From NCBI GenBank assembly GCA_014529385.2, contig CM043964.1, forward strand, positions 5,225,997-5,289,996: 64,000 bases of DNA, in the 5' to 3' direction. The notes below the pieces were generated by a model. The model ran no database searches, had not been told where the DNA came from, and saw nothing but the letters and a program-made list of their open reading frames with translations. The DNA comes from Adiantum capillus-veneris. Its lineage: Eukaryota > Streptophyta > Polypodiopsida > Polypodiales > Pteridaceae. Below are positions 22,021 to 34,636 of this stretch, piece by piece (position 1 is the stretch's first letter; each line of letters opens with the position of its first letter). A program made the position numbers and the translations under genes.

Positions 22021-25000
22021 ATGGCAAGTGTAGCATTTCCAACATTTAAAGGAAAGAAGGGGGAGGATTTGGTAACAGACTTCCTAGATGACTTTGAAGT
22101 AGCATGTGTAGTGAGCAACAAAGATACGGATGAATCCCGGGTTAGAATCTTTAAGCATCTCATGAAGCTAGAAGCTAGATCATGGTACAATGCACTTCCA
22201 CAAGCAACCAAGGATGACTGAGAACCCTTAAAAACCGCTTTTAAGAGGCTCTTTGGGGGAGGTACCACTTCAGAAAAGTTGTGGGACAAGTTGAGAGAAT
22301 TGAAGCAGAAGGGTCTTTTAGAATATGCCACCTATGAGTCCAAATTTGTGGATTTGTGGGAACGGTGGGTTGAGTCACTGGCTAGGGGGGAAGCTGTACC
22401 CGATTTTCTAAAAAAAGATCGTTTCACGCATGGCTTATGGACACTTCTCAAGGAGAAGGTGAAAGGTAGATTCCCGGCTACGTACGAGTTAGCCGTTGAG
22501 ATTGCTCGCCTTAAAGACAAGAAGCTGCGAATGAAAGCCAAAGAAACCCAGTCAATAGAATCAGGAACATCGCGTCGGCCAGCAACTACGACAACCACCA
22601 TTCCATCACCACCACCGGCTCTTGGGGTAAGAGATGACCAACAAGATATGCTGGCCCATATTACTGACCAACTGCAGAATTTGTCTGTCCACTTAATACA
22701 ACAAGGGAGGAGTCAAGAAAGAGATCAAGACCCTGGAAGAGCACGACGACAAAACAGGGAGTATCATTGCTACAACTGCGGAGAAGACGGTCATGGTATG
22801 TACTACTGTCCCAAACCACGACAAAACTATAATAGAGGAGGTAGGAGGAACCAATTGTCACCCCCTAGAGAAAGAACACCCCCACCCCGAGCACCACCCC
22901 CACCAACACAAATTCTACGTCCACCCCAGACACCACTACAAGCATCCATCCCACCTCTTCCACCAACCCCACCACCTGATCGCCCTGTAAACATCATAAG
23001 GCTAGTAGAGAAAGGAAAAGCCATAGTAGTGGATCCACCCAGAGCAAAGGAGAGGGACAAGGGTAAGGAGAAGGTAACCTTTTTAGAACCACTTGAAGCC
23101 ATGACTCTGAAAAGAGCTAGGAGGGAGAAAGCTACACAATCAGATGATGAGAGAAGCATGAGAGGAGAAACTAGCAAGAGGCCATCCAAGCCACGACGGA
23201 AATTGTGCATCACCGACTTCCAGCTAGGGGAAAGTTCTAAGCCCTATGATCTAACATTGGATGTGGCAGAGCAAGGACCGAAGATTACATGGCCACAGCT
23301 GCTACATCTTGCACCAAAAGTAAGGCTACAATGGTCTAAAATGGTAAGTACAAGACGCTCCAAAACAAAGGTAGCCGGAGCAATTTCGGGATGCAACATG
23401 GATGACATCCTTCCAATTGTCGACGTAAACATAAAAGGAAAGAGGGTTGGAAACACCTACATTGATGGAGGTGCACAAATCTGTGTAATGAGCGAAGCTA
23501 TGATGCTTCGATTAGGGCTCGTGGTTGACAGGCCTTCTCCATGCAAGGCAAAGATGGCAAACAACGCAAAAGTAAAGTGTGTGGGTGTGGTAAGTGCGGT
23601 GAAAATCAAAGCTTTCAACACTGAGGTAGAGGTAGATGTTTTTGTAATGCCTACTAAGGGGGAGGGCTATCCACTAATTTTGGGAAGGCCATGGTTGATG
23701 GCCATGAAGGCAAAACAGGACTGGGGTACTGGTCTTCTACGCATGACTGGTAAGAAAGGGGAGACAATCTACTACGACATGAGGATTGGCAAGCAGGAGC
23801 AAATGAATCTGGAAACATCGGCAGATGAAACCACTAGCGAATCTTCCAGTTCTGAGGAGGAGACCACATCCACCGACGAAAGTGACAGTTCCATTGATGT
23901 GATGGGTATCATTATGAAGGATCCACAAAGGGTAAGCACAACTGGTGATCCATCACCAAAAGGGAAACCCAATGAAGAGGAGAGAAAATCACATGGCCTA
24001 GGAGGAAGTAGGTTGAAGGGTATGTTGTCTACGGAATTAACACTTGAGGAGAAAGATAGTTTTTTGCAAATGTTGATGGGATTTCCTAACCTGTTCATTG
24101 ACAACTATGAAAGAATCACAGGCATTACAGTAGTGGAACATCATATTAAGCTGAAGGAAGGGGTAAAACCAGTTGTGCAAAATCTACGACGACTGGGGGT
24201 CATACAAGAAAAGGCACTCTTGGCCGAGGTAAGGAAACTGCTGGAGGCGAGATTCATCTATCCTATAGAAAACTCAGAATGGGTGTCACCCGTAGTGGTG
24301 ATGCCTAAAAAGAATGGTAAGTGGAGGGTCTATGTTGACTACAAACCACTAAATGCAGCTACAAAGAGAGACCACTTTCCTCTCCCTTTCTTGGATGAAA
24401 TTCTGAATGAAGTAGCGGGTTTTGAATGCTATACCGTCTGTGATGGTTATTCTGGATACTTTCAAATACGCATAGCCTTGGAAGATCAGCTAAAAACTAC
24501 TTTTATCACGCCATGGGGTTGTTTTGCATACAGGGTTATGCCATTGGGTCTCACAAATGCACCTGCCACATTCCAAAGATATGTCACATATGTTTTTCAA
24601 CTGCTCTTTGGAACATCCATAAGAGTGTTCATTGATGATTTTTGTATATATAGCTCCCGTATTTCACATTTAGAAAAGGTAACTGAAGGTTTGGCTAGGT
24701 TGCAGAGCCTAGGTGGGCAATTAAATGTGGATAAATTCCACATTGGGGAGAGTAAAGTCATTCTACTAGGCCATGAAATTTCAGCAAAAGGTATCAACGC
24801 CGACCCAAGTAAGGTGTCCGCACTCATAGCCCTACCTTCACCAACGACCGCACATCAACTGGTCTCTTTTCTACAGAAGGTGAGGTACTTAAGTAGATTC
24901 ATACATCTACTATCACAACTTGTTCTACCACTGCAACAACTCACTCAAAGATCAACTTTCACTTGGGACGAGGAAAGCGAACATCACTACAACAAGGTAA

Positions 25001-27265
25001 AGGAGGTCTTAGCCACTCTGCAAACTATCTCACCACCTAAGTGGGATGAAAAATTCTATGTCACCTCAAGTGTTGGTGATGACTCATTGGGGGTTGTGCT
25101 ACTCCAAAAGGATACGACGACATCTTTCATGAGGCCAATCTACTTCTCTAGTTGAATGATGACAGCAGGAGAGAAAGGTTTCACCCATGTGGAACACTTA
25201 GTCCTAGCTCTTAGATTTGCAACTACAAAGTTTAGGTCATATTTGCTGCCTAAGCAATTTTTGATTCTAACCACGGATGAAATATTTCCCTATGTTGTAC
25301 AACACATGGATGTGTCTGCTAGAATTACTAAATGGCTAGTTTGTCTGCAAGAGTTTGACTACACGGTACAGGTAGAAAGCACGACAAGGACAAGTTTGGG
25401 GGGACTCATGACCTACCAAGTCTTTGAAAGGAAGGAGAAGCAATCTAAGGAAGGAGAAGTATGATTACCTCCAGTACTACCGATGGTAGAAGGAACATAC
25501 TCTCTCTACTTTGATGGAGCCTACAAGCGAGCGTCCAACAAAGCAGCTGCAGGCATAGTGGTCTTTGATGACAAAGGGACAAAGGTATTTTCGTTGGGCC
25601 AATTGTTAGGTTCACATTCTAACAATGAAGCTGAGTATGCAGCACTAACCAAGATGCGTCTCGCAAGGTGTACAACGCCTTAATGTATTTGGGGATGCTT
25701 TACTTCTGGTAAGGCAAGTAAATGGAGCATGGACATGCAAGAATCCTAGTTTAAGGACTCACTTAAGTGGTGTAAAAACCTTGTTGGGTAAGTTTTAAGA
25801 AGTTCAAATACACCATATCCCAAGGGCTCAAAACCAAGAAGCAGATGCCCTAGCAAGTGAAAGACTACAGGAAGTGGTGGTTGGAGCAATAAAACTAAAG
25901 CTCCCTCTATTTCAAGGAAGTGATGCCTTGCCTGACATCATGCATTTTTTGGAAACAGGGGAATGCCCATCAGATTTAACAAAGGGATAGAAGCAATGGC
26001 TGACGCGGAAGGCCACAAGGTATCGACTCATCAATGACGGTTTGTACTGTAAGGGTAAGGACCAAGTACTCAGGAAGGTCCCTCTCTCTCAAGAAATCAC
26101 GGGAGTAATTGCTAGCTGTCATGACGGGGTTTGTGGTGGTCACTTTGCCCTAGACATAACAAGTAGGAAAATCTTGCAAGCAGGCTTCATATGGCCTAGC
26201 CTCAACCGTGATGTACACCACTGGTGCAAAACATGTAAGTTGTGTCAAAAGGCCGGCACTAGGACACTTATGCCTGAACCACAGACACCTATTCTCTCAT
26301 ATGGCCCATTTGAAGAATGGGGTATCGATGCCATTGGGCCATTACCTAGGGCCAACTCAGGAAAATTCTACATTATCATGGGGGTCGACTACATGACTAG
26401 ATGAGCAGAGTCTACAGCCACCACTAGAATCACAGCGGTAGAGGTAGCTAAATTTATCTATGAGCACATATGTTGTAGGTTTGGCACACCTTTGGAGATC
26501 ATCTCTGATAGAGGGCCAGGTTTCAGAGCAGACTTGGTAGGAGAATTAATGCAGAAACTGGGCATTACAAGGAGGCACTCTTCACCATATTACCCTCAAT
26601 GTAATGGCCTAGTTGAAAAGGTAAATGGAATGGTTTCTAAAATTATTACCAAGCAGGTAAACAATCATCCTGGAGACTGGGATAAGTATCTACTACCAGC
26701 TTTATGGGCCTACAGAACTTCATTTCTTACATCCTTGGGATTCACACCGTATCATCTAGTATTTGGTAAGGAAGCAATCTTGCCCATTGAAGTGCAACTA
26801 CAAAGTCTCAGAGTAATGGCAAGCCAATTTCAACAACCCAACATGCATTTGAGAGATCACATCATCAACTTGGAAAGACTGCAGCTGGACAGAGAAGAAG
26901 CAATAAATTATTATGCAGCACAAGCAGAGCATAGACGGCTTAGCTTTAACGAGCATCTCCGGAAAAAAGAATTAAGGAAAGGAATGTTGGTGCTCCGCTA
27001 CGACAATCGCTTCGACACGCGCAAGGATAAGAAACTCCTGCTTCGATGGGAAGGCCCTTTTATCATCAGGAAAAAGTATGCCAATGGAAGCTACCAGCTT
27101 ATGGAGGCTGATGGAAAACTTCATAAAACCAGGGTAAATGGTTGGCGACTTAAACCTTATTTTCTTCGATTTGACCAGGCTCCACCAATTGACATTCCAG
27201 ATGAGGACACACCATCAGCCGCCACCTCCGGCGTTAATGATCAAACAGATGAGCTAGAGACATGA
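22021..27265 (+). pseudogene. Element A gag-pol with four TGA stops and a frameshift
   Basis: ATG 22021 (MASVAFPTFKGKKGEDLV). Seen in order: Gag capsid; CCHC knuckle CYNCGEDGHGMYYC; protease with IDGGAQICVM (Gly where DSGA is usual); RT with SEWVSPVVVMPKKNG and FIDD in the active site; RNase H; second RNase H (YFDGAYKR, SNNEAEYAAL); integrase zinc motif (CKTCKLC) and core (WGIDAIGPLP, SDRGPGF, PYYPQCNGLVEK); C-terminal SH3-like segment (LLRWEGPFII). No chromodomain. In-frame TGA at 22219, 25153, 25462 and 26402; a frame change near 25665 moves to the next frame; TAA at 25796 and TAG at 25988. The TGA at 26402 sits where Trp is conserved, at 22219 a Trp is likely too. Not functional as it stands. 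Confidence 0.9.
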
Positions 27266-27277
27266 ATGCCTCTAGCC

Positions 27278-27293
27278 AAAAGGGGAGGGCTAA
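27278..27293 (+). promoter_or_regulatory. Polypurine tract of element A
   Basis: AAAAGGGGAGGGCTAA directly before the 3' LTR. Confidence 0.85.
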
Positions 27294-28598
27294 TGATGGG
27301 GTCTTTTCACAAGCCAAGCTCCCATACCCCTCTTCTCTTGTCCCCACCCCATGAAAACCCCCTCTTATGGAGGGAGTGATAAAAGGCATTGGAAAAAGTA
27401 AGAAAAAAAAAAAGTATGATTATATAAATATATAAGAAAGGTAAAATAGGCCACCTCATGCCTGCGGGGTAGCCCATCCCCACCTTGCCTCCTTTTTCTT
27501 CACTGTTGCCCCGCCGGGTGTCCCTTTTCCTCTCCTCCACTCAAAAGGTCAACCCCCTCTCTCTTCCCTTTGTCCTTTCTCCTTTCTCTCTCCCCTCAAG
27601 CTACCCCACCTCTCACCAATAATGCATTATAACTCACCAATAATGCACCCTAACTCACATGCAACTTACCCTATCTTCCAAAATAATATACCCCACCCAC
27701 TCTTTCTGTCTCCTATCATATCCCATGACCCAAATACCCCTCTCTCTCTCTAAAGGGCTCCATGTCTCTTGTCTTGTAGCTAAATAACCTCCCCCACACT
27801 CACACACACTCAGTTTCACTGAAAAAGGTGCCCACAGACCCATCCCCACCTGGTGGTTACCTGATTTTTCTTGTGCTCACACACATCTGCACACAGATTC
27901 ACCTCTGAGCACACTCCCCTCTCTCCCCTCTTGTAATTACTTTATTCTCCATGTCACCTCTCACTTTTTTTTCATCAACCCATCTCTCTCTTAGTCTCTC
28001 TCATGAGACTGCTGTTCTGGCACATATACACACAGCTAGACAAGTGGGGCCCACAGTCACATGGCCTATGTAGATAATGATTTCTTCATTTCTAAATTCT
28101 AGAATTTCTCCCCCCCCTCCTCCCCTATATAAAGAGGGGTCACCATCACACAAAAACACACAACATCACCAAAGAACACACTATGCACTGTGTGTGCCTA
28201 GTGCACACACACACACACACACCCACACCATCACCGCAATCACCATGCTTGTCTTGAGCATGACCTCTACACCCTTGGCTATGGAAGATGAAGGGCAACT
28301 AAATGAAGGATGATGGCCATAATCCTTGTGCGAGTCTTTGCCATCAACTCCCACCTATCCGCCATGTGCTCTACCACTCTCTCCCTTCTCATTCCCCTAC
28401 CCTATGCTCCCCATTTCATTGCCTTATTCTCTAAATAAAGCTTGAGGTTTTGTGAGTATGTTTTCTTGCAATGTTTTGCCCATGTGAGGTGTGCGGAATC
28501 GCCACCTAGTCTTGTGTTTTGGAGTGAGCTTGTGTATGTGTGAAGGGTGTGCGGATTCGCCATCCTTTTGTGGTGCTTTAGTACTAAGCCGCTATACC

Positions 28599-28638
<40 letters not shown>

Positions 28639-28848
28639 TGATCTCATTCCCTTTCCTCTTCATCATTACTCCCAAGCATCCATATCTCTTGGATGAAAAC
28701 TTTGTTATGGTGGTGTGTTGTTTGCGTCCTAGCCGCTGAAGCTAGGTGGTGCCCCTTGTTTGCTTTACCATGACAGGCTCGAGGCGCGCCATTCGGTCCC
28801 CGGTGTTTTAGAGGCCGTCGGGGTTCGGGGTTTGCTTTGCTCCCGTCA
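27294..28848 (+). repeat. Element A 3' LTR
   Basis: 1555 bp, uninterrupted, TG...CA. It has scattered substitutions and indels against the split 5' LTR, clearly more divergence than the copia LTR pair shows. TATA at 28126-28134. Confidence 0.93.
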
Positions 28849-28852
28849 GCGT

Positions 28853-29423
28853 GGTACTCTGTTGAATGGAGCGAGAATGGAGCACCAAAAGTCAATTGAA
28901 GATAATAACCTAGAATCTCCCTTTGAAAGAAAAAGAATCCTCAGTAGTACACTCTTAGGGAACAGCTGAATCAACCCATGTCGGAACAGAGCAAACATTG
29001 TCATTGAAAGCCCTAGAGCTAAAGCTGAGAACTCCCCCAAAGATAGGAAGCCCCCTCCTGCTGAATCCTAGGAAAAGAGAATAAGTACCATATGATAGGA
29101 GTCTGAGACCAACTTGGAGTAAAACTGCTTCCTCTGAAAATGAATAGCAAAGCTTGAATCTCACGGAACTGGAGACTCAAAGAGAATCACACCATCAGTA
29201 AACTTGGATTGCTAAGAATAGGAAGACTTGAAAAGTCATCACATGATCATGTTTTCCAAAGAAGTCCTCAGGGCCCAACAAGACCTAGCTACTCAAGAAA
29301 ATTCCCAGAGATTAGAACAAATGTCTGTCGCTTCTCTGCATCTACCAAGATCAAATCGGTAGGTACAATCCAATGCAATATTCTATAGTTCATACAGATC
29401 TAGAAGAGAACATATACGTCTAC
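28853..29423 (-). repeat. Element B 5' LTR, part 2
   Basis: It continues the B LTR after element A and matches 1853-2409 through CATATACGT. The left copy's continuation after element C (CTAC at 7300) is also matched, to 29423. Beyond that, this LTR may go on into 29424+, where the left copy is deleted. Confidence 0.8.
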
Positions 29424-30350
29424 TATAGAAACTTTCTTCCGTAAAATATCAATTATAAAATTGTCCTTTGTACTTGTGTTAAAGAGAACATACCCACAAC
29501 TAAATTGTGCAATCAATATCCAATACACAACATAACTCCAATACCACTTTTTAAGTGGCAGTGTCTATAACCCTGTACAAAATTTTGACGTGATGACAAA
29601 TGACAAGCATGACAATAACTGGCAACAAGGCTTTGACTAAAAAGAGTATGATTGTTTTGACAATAGAGCTGAAAAATGTATGACACTAAACTGGAAAAAG
29701 TAGTTTGTGAAATTTGTACCACAATCTTGAAGTAGTTCTTTATGTAAGGCATATGTTGTTATACCATGGTGTAAGTATTCTCAGTGTCTTGTTGTCATGC
29801 ATTATGTTGTTATACCATGGTGTAAGTATTTTCACTGTCTTGTTGTCATGCAGTATCCCGTGCAATAGCCAACAATTTATGACCTTTCATTTTAACTTGA
29901 ACCATTTGATTGAATTGTAGGTGCAAATCACGAAGGTCCAATTGATACTATCTTTTACTTTTTCCTTCATTTACCTTTGTGCATGCAGCCAACAAGCTAC
30001 CACAACAAAGTTTCAAAATAGGGCACTTGTTGTTATGCCAAAGTTTTGCAAGCACTGTTGTTAGCCCTAGCTAAAGACTTGCAACTCGTGGCGTTTTGTG
30101 AGGCTTGCAGAAAACAGCCTCAGTAGGCGTTTTGAAACGCAGTGAGGAAAATTGCAAAACTACCAGCACTTGACAACGTTTTGAAAGGTTGATGGGGTAG
30201 TCACTGCACAAGGCAACCCTGTATTCTTAACTGGGAGTTTTGATATGCAGTTTTAATGGGGCTCCTCATTCCTGCTCTAGACAGCGCAGCAAAGGCAGCA
30301 TTTTGATACGCTCTTGTAGATGCCAGGCTCCTCCTTGCTTAGGCGGCCCA
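29424..30350. other. Unassigned; contains a 51-bp tandem duplication
   Basis: AT-rich, no credible reading frame. The first part may be the remainder of the B LTR and the last part the leader of a decayed minus-strand copia. Units 29752-29802 and 29803-29853 are near-identical copies beginning TATGTTGTTATACCATGG. Confidence 0.5.
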
Positions 30351-30367
30351 CCTGGGCTCTGATACCA
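30351..30367 (-). promoter_or_regulatory. Copia-type primer-binding site of a remnant element
   Basis: The minus strand reads TGGTATCAGAGCCCAGG (tRNA-iMet type). Two bases away an LTR edge reads TGTTAAGACC on the plus strand (30370), i.e. an LTR ending CTTAACA. The interior to the left has no gag-pol. Confidence 0.7.
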
Positions 30368-30369
30368 TA

Positions 30370-30870
<501 letters not shown>

Positions 30871-31885
30871 TGTCTCCACAAATTGTCAACACTACTTGTA
30901 AACCTGCCATTCAAAGGATCTCAACGAACCTGTTGTCGATCATTAAAAAAAACTGCCCATAAAAGTTTGCAAACCTATCCCAAAACTAGTGATGAAAATC
31001 TCACAAAAGGGCAAATAAGGGACAAAATTTGTAGGGCCACACTACCACTGGGAAAAGGAGAGAACATGGAGAATGGAAGGGTCCTCACTCCAACAAAAAC
31101 TCCTTGTATGTTGTTATTGTTAGCTAAGGGTCTGACACCACATGCTACACCTTGATACCTCATCCAAGGAAGTCGGATGATCAAACAAGAAGTGATTCTA
31201 GAGAGAAAAGTACCCCCCTCTGCTTGTCAAAGCTAAACCCAACATATGCACTATAACATGCACCTGAAGTGCTGCATACGGCATAAACAAGAGTCTACTA
31301 CTAAATCCAGAGCGGGAATTTCCATCCTTAGATGGAAAATGAAAAATCATGGAACATCCTCTGCTTCAAGACAGAAAGAGATCCCCCTCTATCATCCATA
31401 ATCCACAATCTGGTACAAGGGTGCAATTGAATAATCGACCTGCTACCCATCGATAGGTAGCTTCGTCAACAATTTCAAGAAAGATGTGCATTTCATTAGG
31501 AAAAATATAAGGTGAATTAGATGCCATCCAATGAGAAGAGGGTGGTGGACACACTCTATGCCCTCAACAATGCAGGGGGACAAAGTATGTTTACACTTCT
31601 TAATGGGCTCTTACCTAGTGAGAAGGTGGGGTGGGGGGGAGGGAGGGTGTGGGCCATATGGAACTTCCAACTTCCCTCCTTTTTGATCCGGTTTTGAAAA
31701 AATCTCAAATTTTTGAAAATTTCCAAAATTTTCAAAACTCAAATCTTTTCTTCTTAAACCCCCCCTAAATCTATTTTATGGTCAAAAAAGCATTTTTTGA
31801 CCTTAAAAAGTGAAAACACCCAAAAACCCTAAAATTCAAGTAAAAACTTTGTAGTAGAAGTAAAAACACTCATCTCGAGTACCCC
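30871..31885. other. Unassigned stretch
   Basis: No supported gene. Only short random frames; A/T-rich runs around 31680-31860. Confidence 0.5.
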
Positions 31886-32239
31886 ATGGGGCTCGAGGAG
31901 GTGGTAGAGAAATCCATCGTCATGGCTAGCCCTAGTGACATTATAGTTCCACTACCATCGAGAGATGAGGCAATCCCAGAGGTGGAAATAAGCCACTTCT
32001 CCTCACTGGTAGTGGATGGGGAGGAGTATGTGTTTATGCATGATTTGGAGAAACCATTTGGATTGCACATGGATGAATTCTTGAGCATGCTATGCAACAA
32101 CACCAAATTTTCCTTAGATAATACGCTAGATGCCCTTGAAAGCAAGCTCTTGCCACTTGGGGACTTTGTTGCTCACACTATTGCAGTTGTGTGTGCGGAG
32201 GTCCTGGAAGCAGAGCAGTTGCACATGGTTGAGGAATAA
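31886..32239 (+). CDS. Hypothetical acidic protein, 117 aa, possibly first part of a longer frame
   Basis: ATG 31886 (MGLEEVVEKSIVMASPSDII). The product is acidic and leucine-rich with no recognised domain. A TAA at 32237-32239 is followed in the same frame by about 30 more codons to 32331. Then GTAAAC (32332) to TATGACAG (32403-32410) looks like a short plant intron of about 79 bases, followed by another open segment to about 32752. This could be a decayed spliced gene or chance. No homologue was recognised. Confidence 0.3.
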   Translation: MGLEEVVEKSIVMASPSDIIVPLPSRDEAIPEVEISHFSSLVVDGEEYVFMHDLEKPFGLHMDEFLSMLCNNTKFSLDNTLDALESKLLPLGDFVAHTIAVVCAEVLEAEQLHMVEE

Positions 32240-32410
32240 TTCCAAGCCACGCAAGCCAAGGTTGAGGCCGCTAGTATGCCTATGCCACTACGCAACCCCC
32301 CATCTGGGGAGGAGGACGACAAGGAGCAATAGGTAAACTCTATACTAATTTTCATGTTAATTTTCTATCCTTCATTGTCTTTTTTCTCAACCTTGATTGG
32401 TTTATGACAG

Positions 32411-32752
32411 GACGTCGTGGAGGTTGATGATTTTGCAGCAAGGACGGGTTGGCAGGCAACGGGCTTTGGACCTCAGTCTTCCCTTGCACAGTACCTAGGA
32501 CAAACCCCCCCTGGCGATGTTGCCATTGTCCATAATGAATTTAGTCCCCAAGGCCCTCTTATGACGTGGTCGTTGAAATCTTTGAGCAAGGTTTTGTGTT
32601 TGAGCACTATTGCTCAAACTACGCATCTTGTGTTCCTAGTTTGTAGATCCCTTGTATGCACAGCATTTGGCACTAGCTTCCGTGGTAAAGTACTTGCCCA
32701 GTTAGGGATACATGCTTCCATTGGCTCAACTGACCCAAAGGCCATAGCATAG
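32411..32752 (+). other. Open segment after a possible intron
   Basis: Frame through GTCGTGGAGGTTGATGAT encodes VVEVDDFAARTGWQ and stays open to a TAG at about 32750. It is linked to the preceding ORF only by a plausible GT-AG boundary. No family recognised. Confidence 0.2.
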
Positions 32753-33129
32753 TCCCTCATGACTGGGGAGTTGCCTTCCGTGCAAGAGAGGGACCAGGAA
32801 ATGGTCAAGAAAATTATGAACTCCTCATATGTATGATGTAAAATCAACTTTTTGGAAGTAATAAAAAATATTTCAAATTGTCTCTCTATCTTGTACATTC
32901 TTCTAAATGTGATCTGCCAATCTTGAAAATTGTTGTAATTGGTGATATGTTTCAATAAGCTGTGTCTTTGTTACTTGAAGTAACAACACAACGGAAGTTG
33001 GATGCACATGATACTCCTTGCAACTTACCTTAATTCTGGGGAAAGTATAAAACATATATGAGTGAAAAGAAGTGGTATCTCTACAGTAATGATGCAAACA
33101 CAATTTCTTTCACTTAATCTATATTTTTA
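32753..33129. other. Unassigned stretch
   Basis: AT-rich, nothing supported. Confidence 0.4.
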
Positions 33130-33950
33130 AAGTATCTTGGGGGGCAGAGAAGCCTACCAAGTGTAAAAAAAGGGTGGCCACAGGGGCGCACAAATGGCCC
33201 ATCCATCAGTTTTAGATGGCCAATTTGTGCGCCCTTGTGGCCACCCTTTTTTTTGCATATGGAACCTATGTTTGCACTCAAGGACACTAGAAAAGGTGAG
33301 ATCAACTCAAAATTTAAGTTTTTAAGCACACTATCACCTCCTTCAGCTCTACCTAATAGTTCCCTGCACCAAAAGGCCCAATTACATTGGACAATTGAAA
33401 AATCTAGTTTAATGTTGCATAAACACTTGGTTTCACTATATGTTAAATTTTTTGGTATCCTATGGGGTAAAACAAATCTAGACAATGCAAAAAAAATGGT
33501 GGCCACAAGGGCGTGCAAATTGGTCATCCAAAACTGATGGATGGCCAATTGGTGCGCCCTTGTGGCCACCCTTTTTTTTTTCATATGGAACCTATGTTTG
33601 CACGCAAGGACACTAGAAAAGGTGAGATCAACTCAAAATTTAAGTTTTCAAGCACACTATCATCTCCTTCAGCTCTACCTAATAGTTCCCTGCACCAAAA
33701 GGCCCAATTACATTGGACAGTTGAAAATCTAGTTTAATGTTGCATAAACCCTTGGTTTCACTATATGTTAACATTTTTGGTATCCTATGGGGTAAACAAA
33801 GCTAGAAAGTGCAAAAAAAATGGTGGCCACAAGGGCACGCAAATAGGTCATCCAAAACTGATGGATGGGCCATTTGCGTGCCCTTGTGGCCACCATTTTT
33901 TTTTGCACTTTCTAGGCTTGTCTATCCCATAGGATACCCAAAAAGTTAAT
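33130..33950. repeat. Foldback cluster: three long hairpins joined by a 325-bp tandem unit
   Basis: Hairpins lie at about 33162-33255, 33488-33580 and 33811-33907. Each has arms built on GGTGGCCACAAGGGC and its complement around a short loop with CATCAGTTTT or AAACTGATGG. Between hairpins 1-2 and 2-3 the same spacer is repeated (begins CATATGGAACCTATGTTTGC). Around the third hairpin the inverted repeat extends outwards (GGTATCCTATGGGG against CCCATAGGATACC), about 80 bases per arm, and a weaker version of that outer arm lies at 33137-33170. This resembles a MITE or foldback element that duplicated in tandem. Confidence 0.75.
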
Positions 33951-34105
33951 ATTTGATTTATATTTAACTCTTTATGTTCAGAAGCAATAAACTCAAAACA
34001 CATGGATAATAGACACAATAGAGACAATTGTTAATCATTTGTCATTGCACAGTCATATCATTACAAAGATAAGGGTGTGCAATACAAAAAGAGGGGTAAC
34101 TTCGG

Positions 34106-34170
34106 CTAATGCTCAAAGTCCCATTGCAATAGATGTGCAAGTTGCATATCTTTTGGTTGTATTGTCACTC
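34106..34170 (-). pseudogene. Histone H3-like gene, 3' fragment
   Basis: Read on the minus strand this encodes TIQPKDMQLAHLL and a short tail ending at a TAG (34106-34108). It matches the last helix of histone H3 (family sequence TIMPKDIQLARRI). The fragment joins in frame to the part ending at 43997 when element E and one copy of CACTC are ignored. Element E therefore inserted into this gene. Confidence 0.85.
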
Positions 34171-34636
34171 TGTGGACGGCTGGCGCATCACCATGTGGGA
34201 ACGTGTTCTTAGAAGATGGGCAGTGAATCACTTAGTAATTACTACGGTAAACCCGAAGCATATAAATAGGGCCCATTACTTTGATATCGGGTTGGAAATT
34301 GTTATCACTTGTATTAGCGCTTTGAGCTATAATTGCACTTGAGCATCAGTGGTAGTATTATCGGCTACACTTTCTCTCTCTCTCTCTCTGTAATCATATT
34401 CACTGTAATCTCAATCATGATATATATATATTCCAGTGATACTGACTTCTCAACAGTCTTCTGAATCTGAATCGGAACTTTATTCCAGTCTTTAAGTCTG
34501 ATTCTCATTTCAGTATTCATATTTCAGTCTAGTTACTGATTTCTGTCTAGTCTGTTGTCTGGACTCTTCCTACTCTAAGTAGCTGAAATCCTTCAACACT
34601 GGAATTAGCTGTCTCAAGAGATCAGCTCCAATTCCA
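34171..34636 (+). repeat. Element E left LTR, inverted
   Basis: 466 bp, TGTGGACGG...CCAATTCCA on the plus strand. About 96% identical by eye to the reverse complement of 43521-43996, with one indel of about 10 bases. A TATAAATAG box at 34261-34269 points into the element. Confidence 0.92.

Larger units (their letters stand above)
13852..28848 (+). mobile_element. Element A: Ty3/gypsy element inserted in the B LTR, itself carrying a copia
   Basis: The LTRs start TGATGGGG and end CCGTCA: 13852-14102 plus 19838-21161 on the left (about 1575 bp without copia) and 27294-28848 on the right (1555 bp). A 4-bp target duplication, GCGT, flanks it at 13848-13851 and 28849-28852. The uninterrupted site is visible in the other B LTR around 1845-1853. 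The primer site is at 21164 and the polypurine tract at 27278-27293. Gag-pol order (gag, protease, RT, RNase H, second RNase H, integrase) marks an OTA/Tat-like gypsy element. Several stops and a frameshift disable it. Confidence 0.93.

Noticed and set aside
33114-33584. A 156-codon minus-strand frame
   Set aside because: It lies across the hairpin arms and spacer of the foldback cluster; the open frame is a by-product of the inverted repeats.
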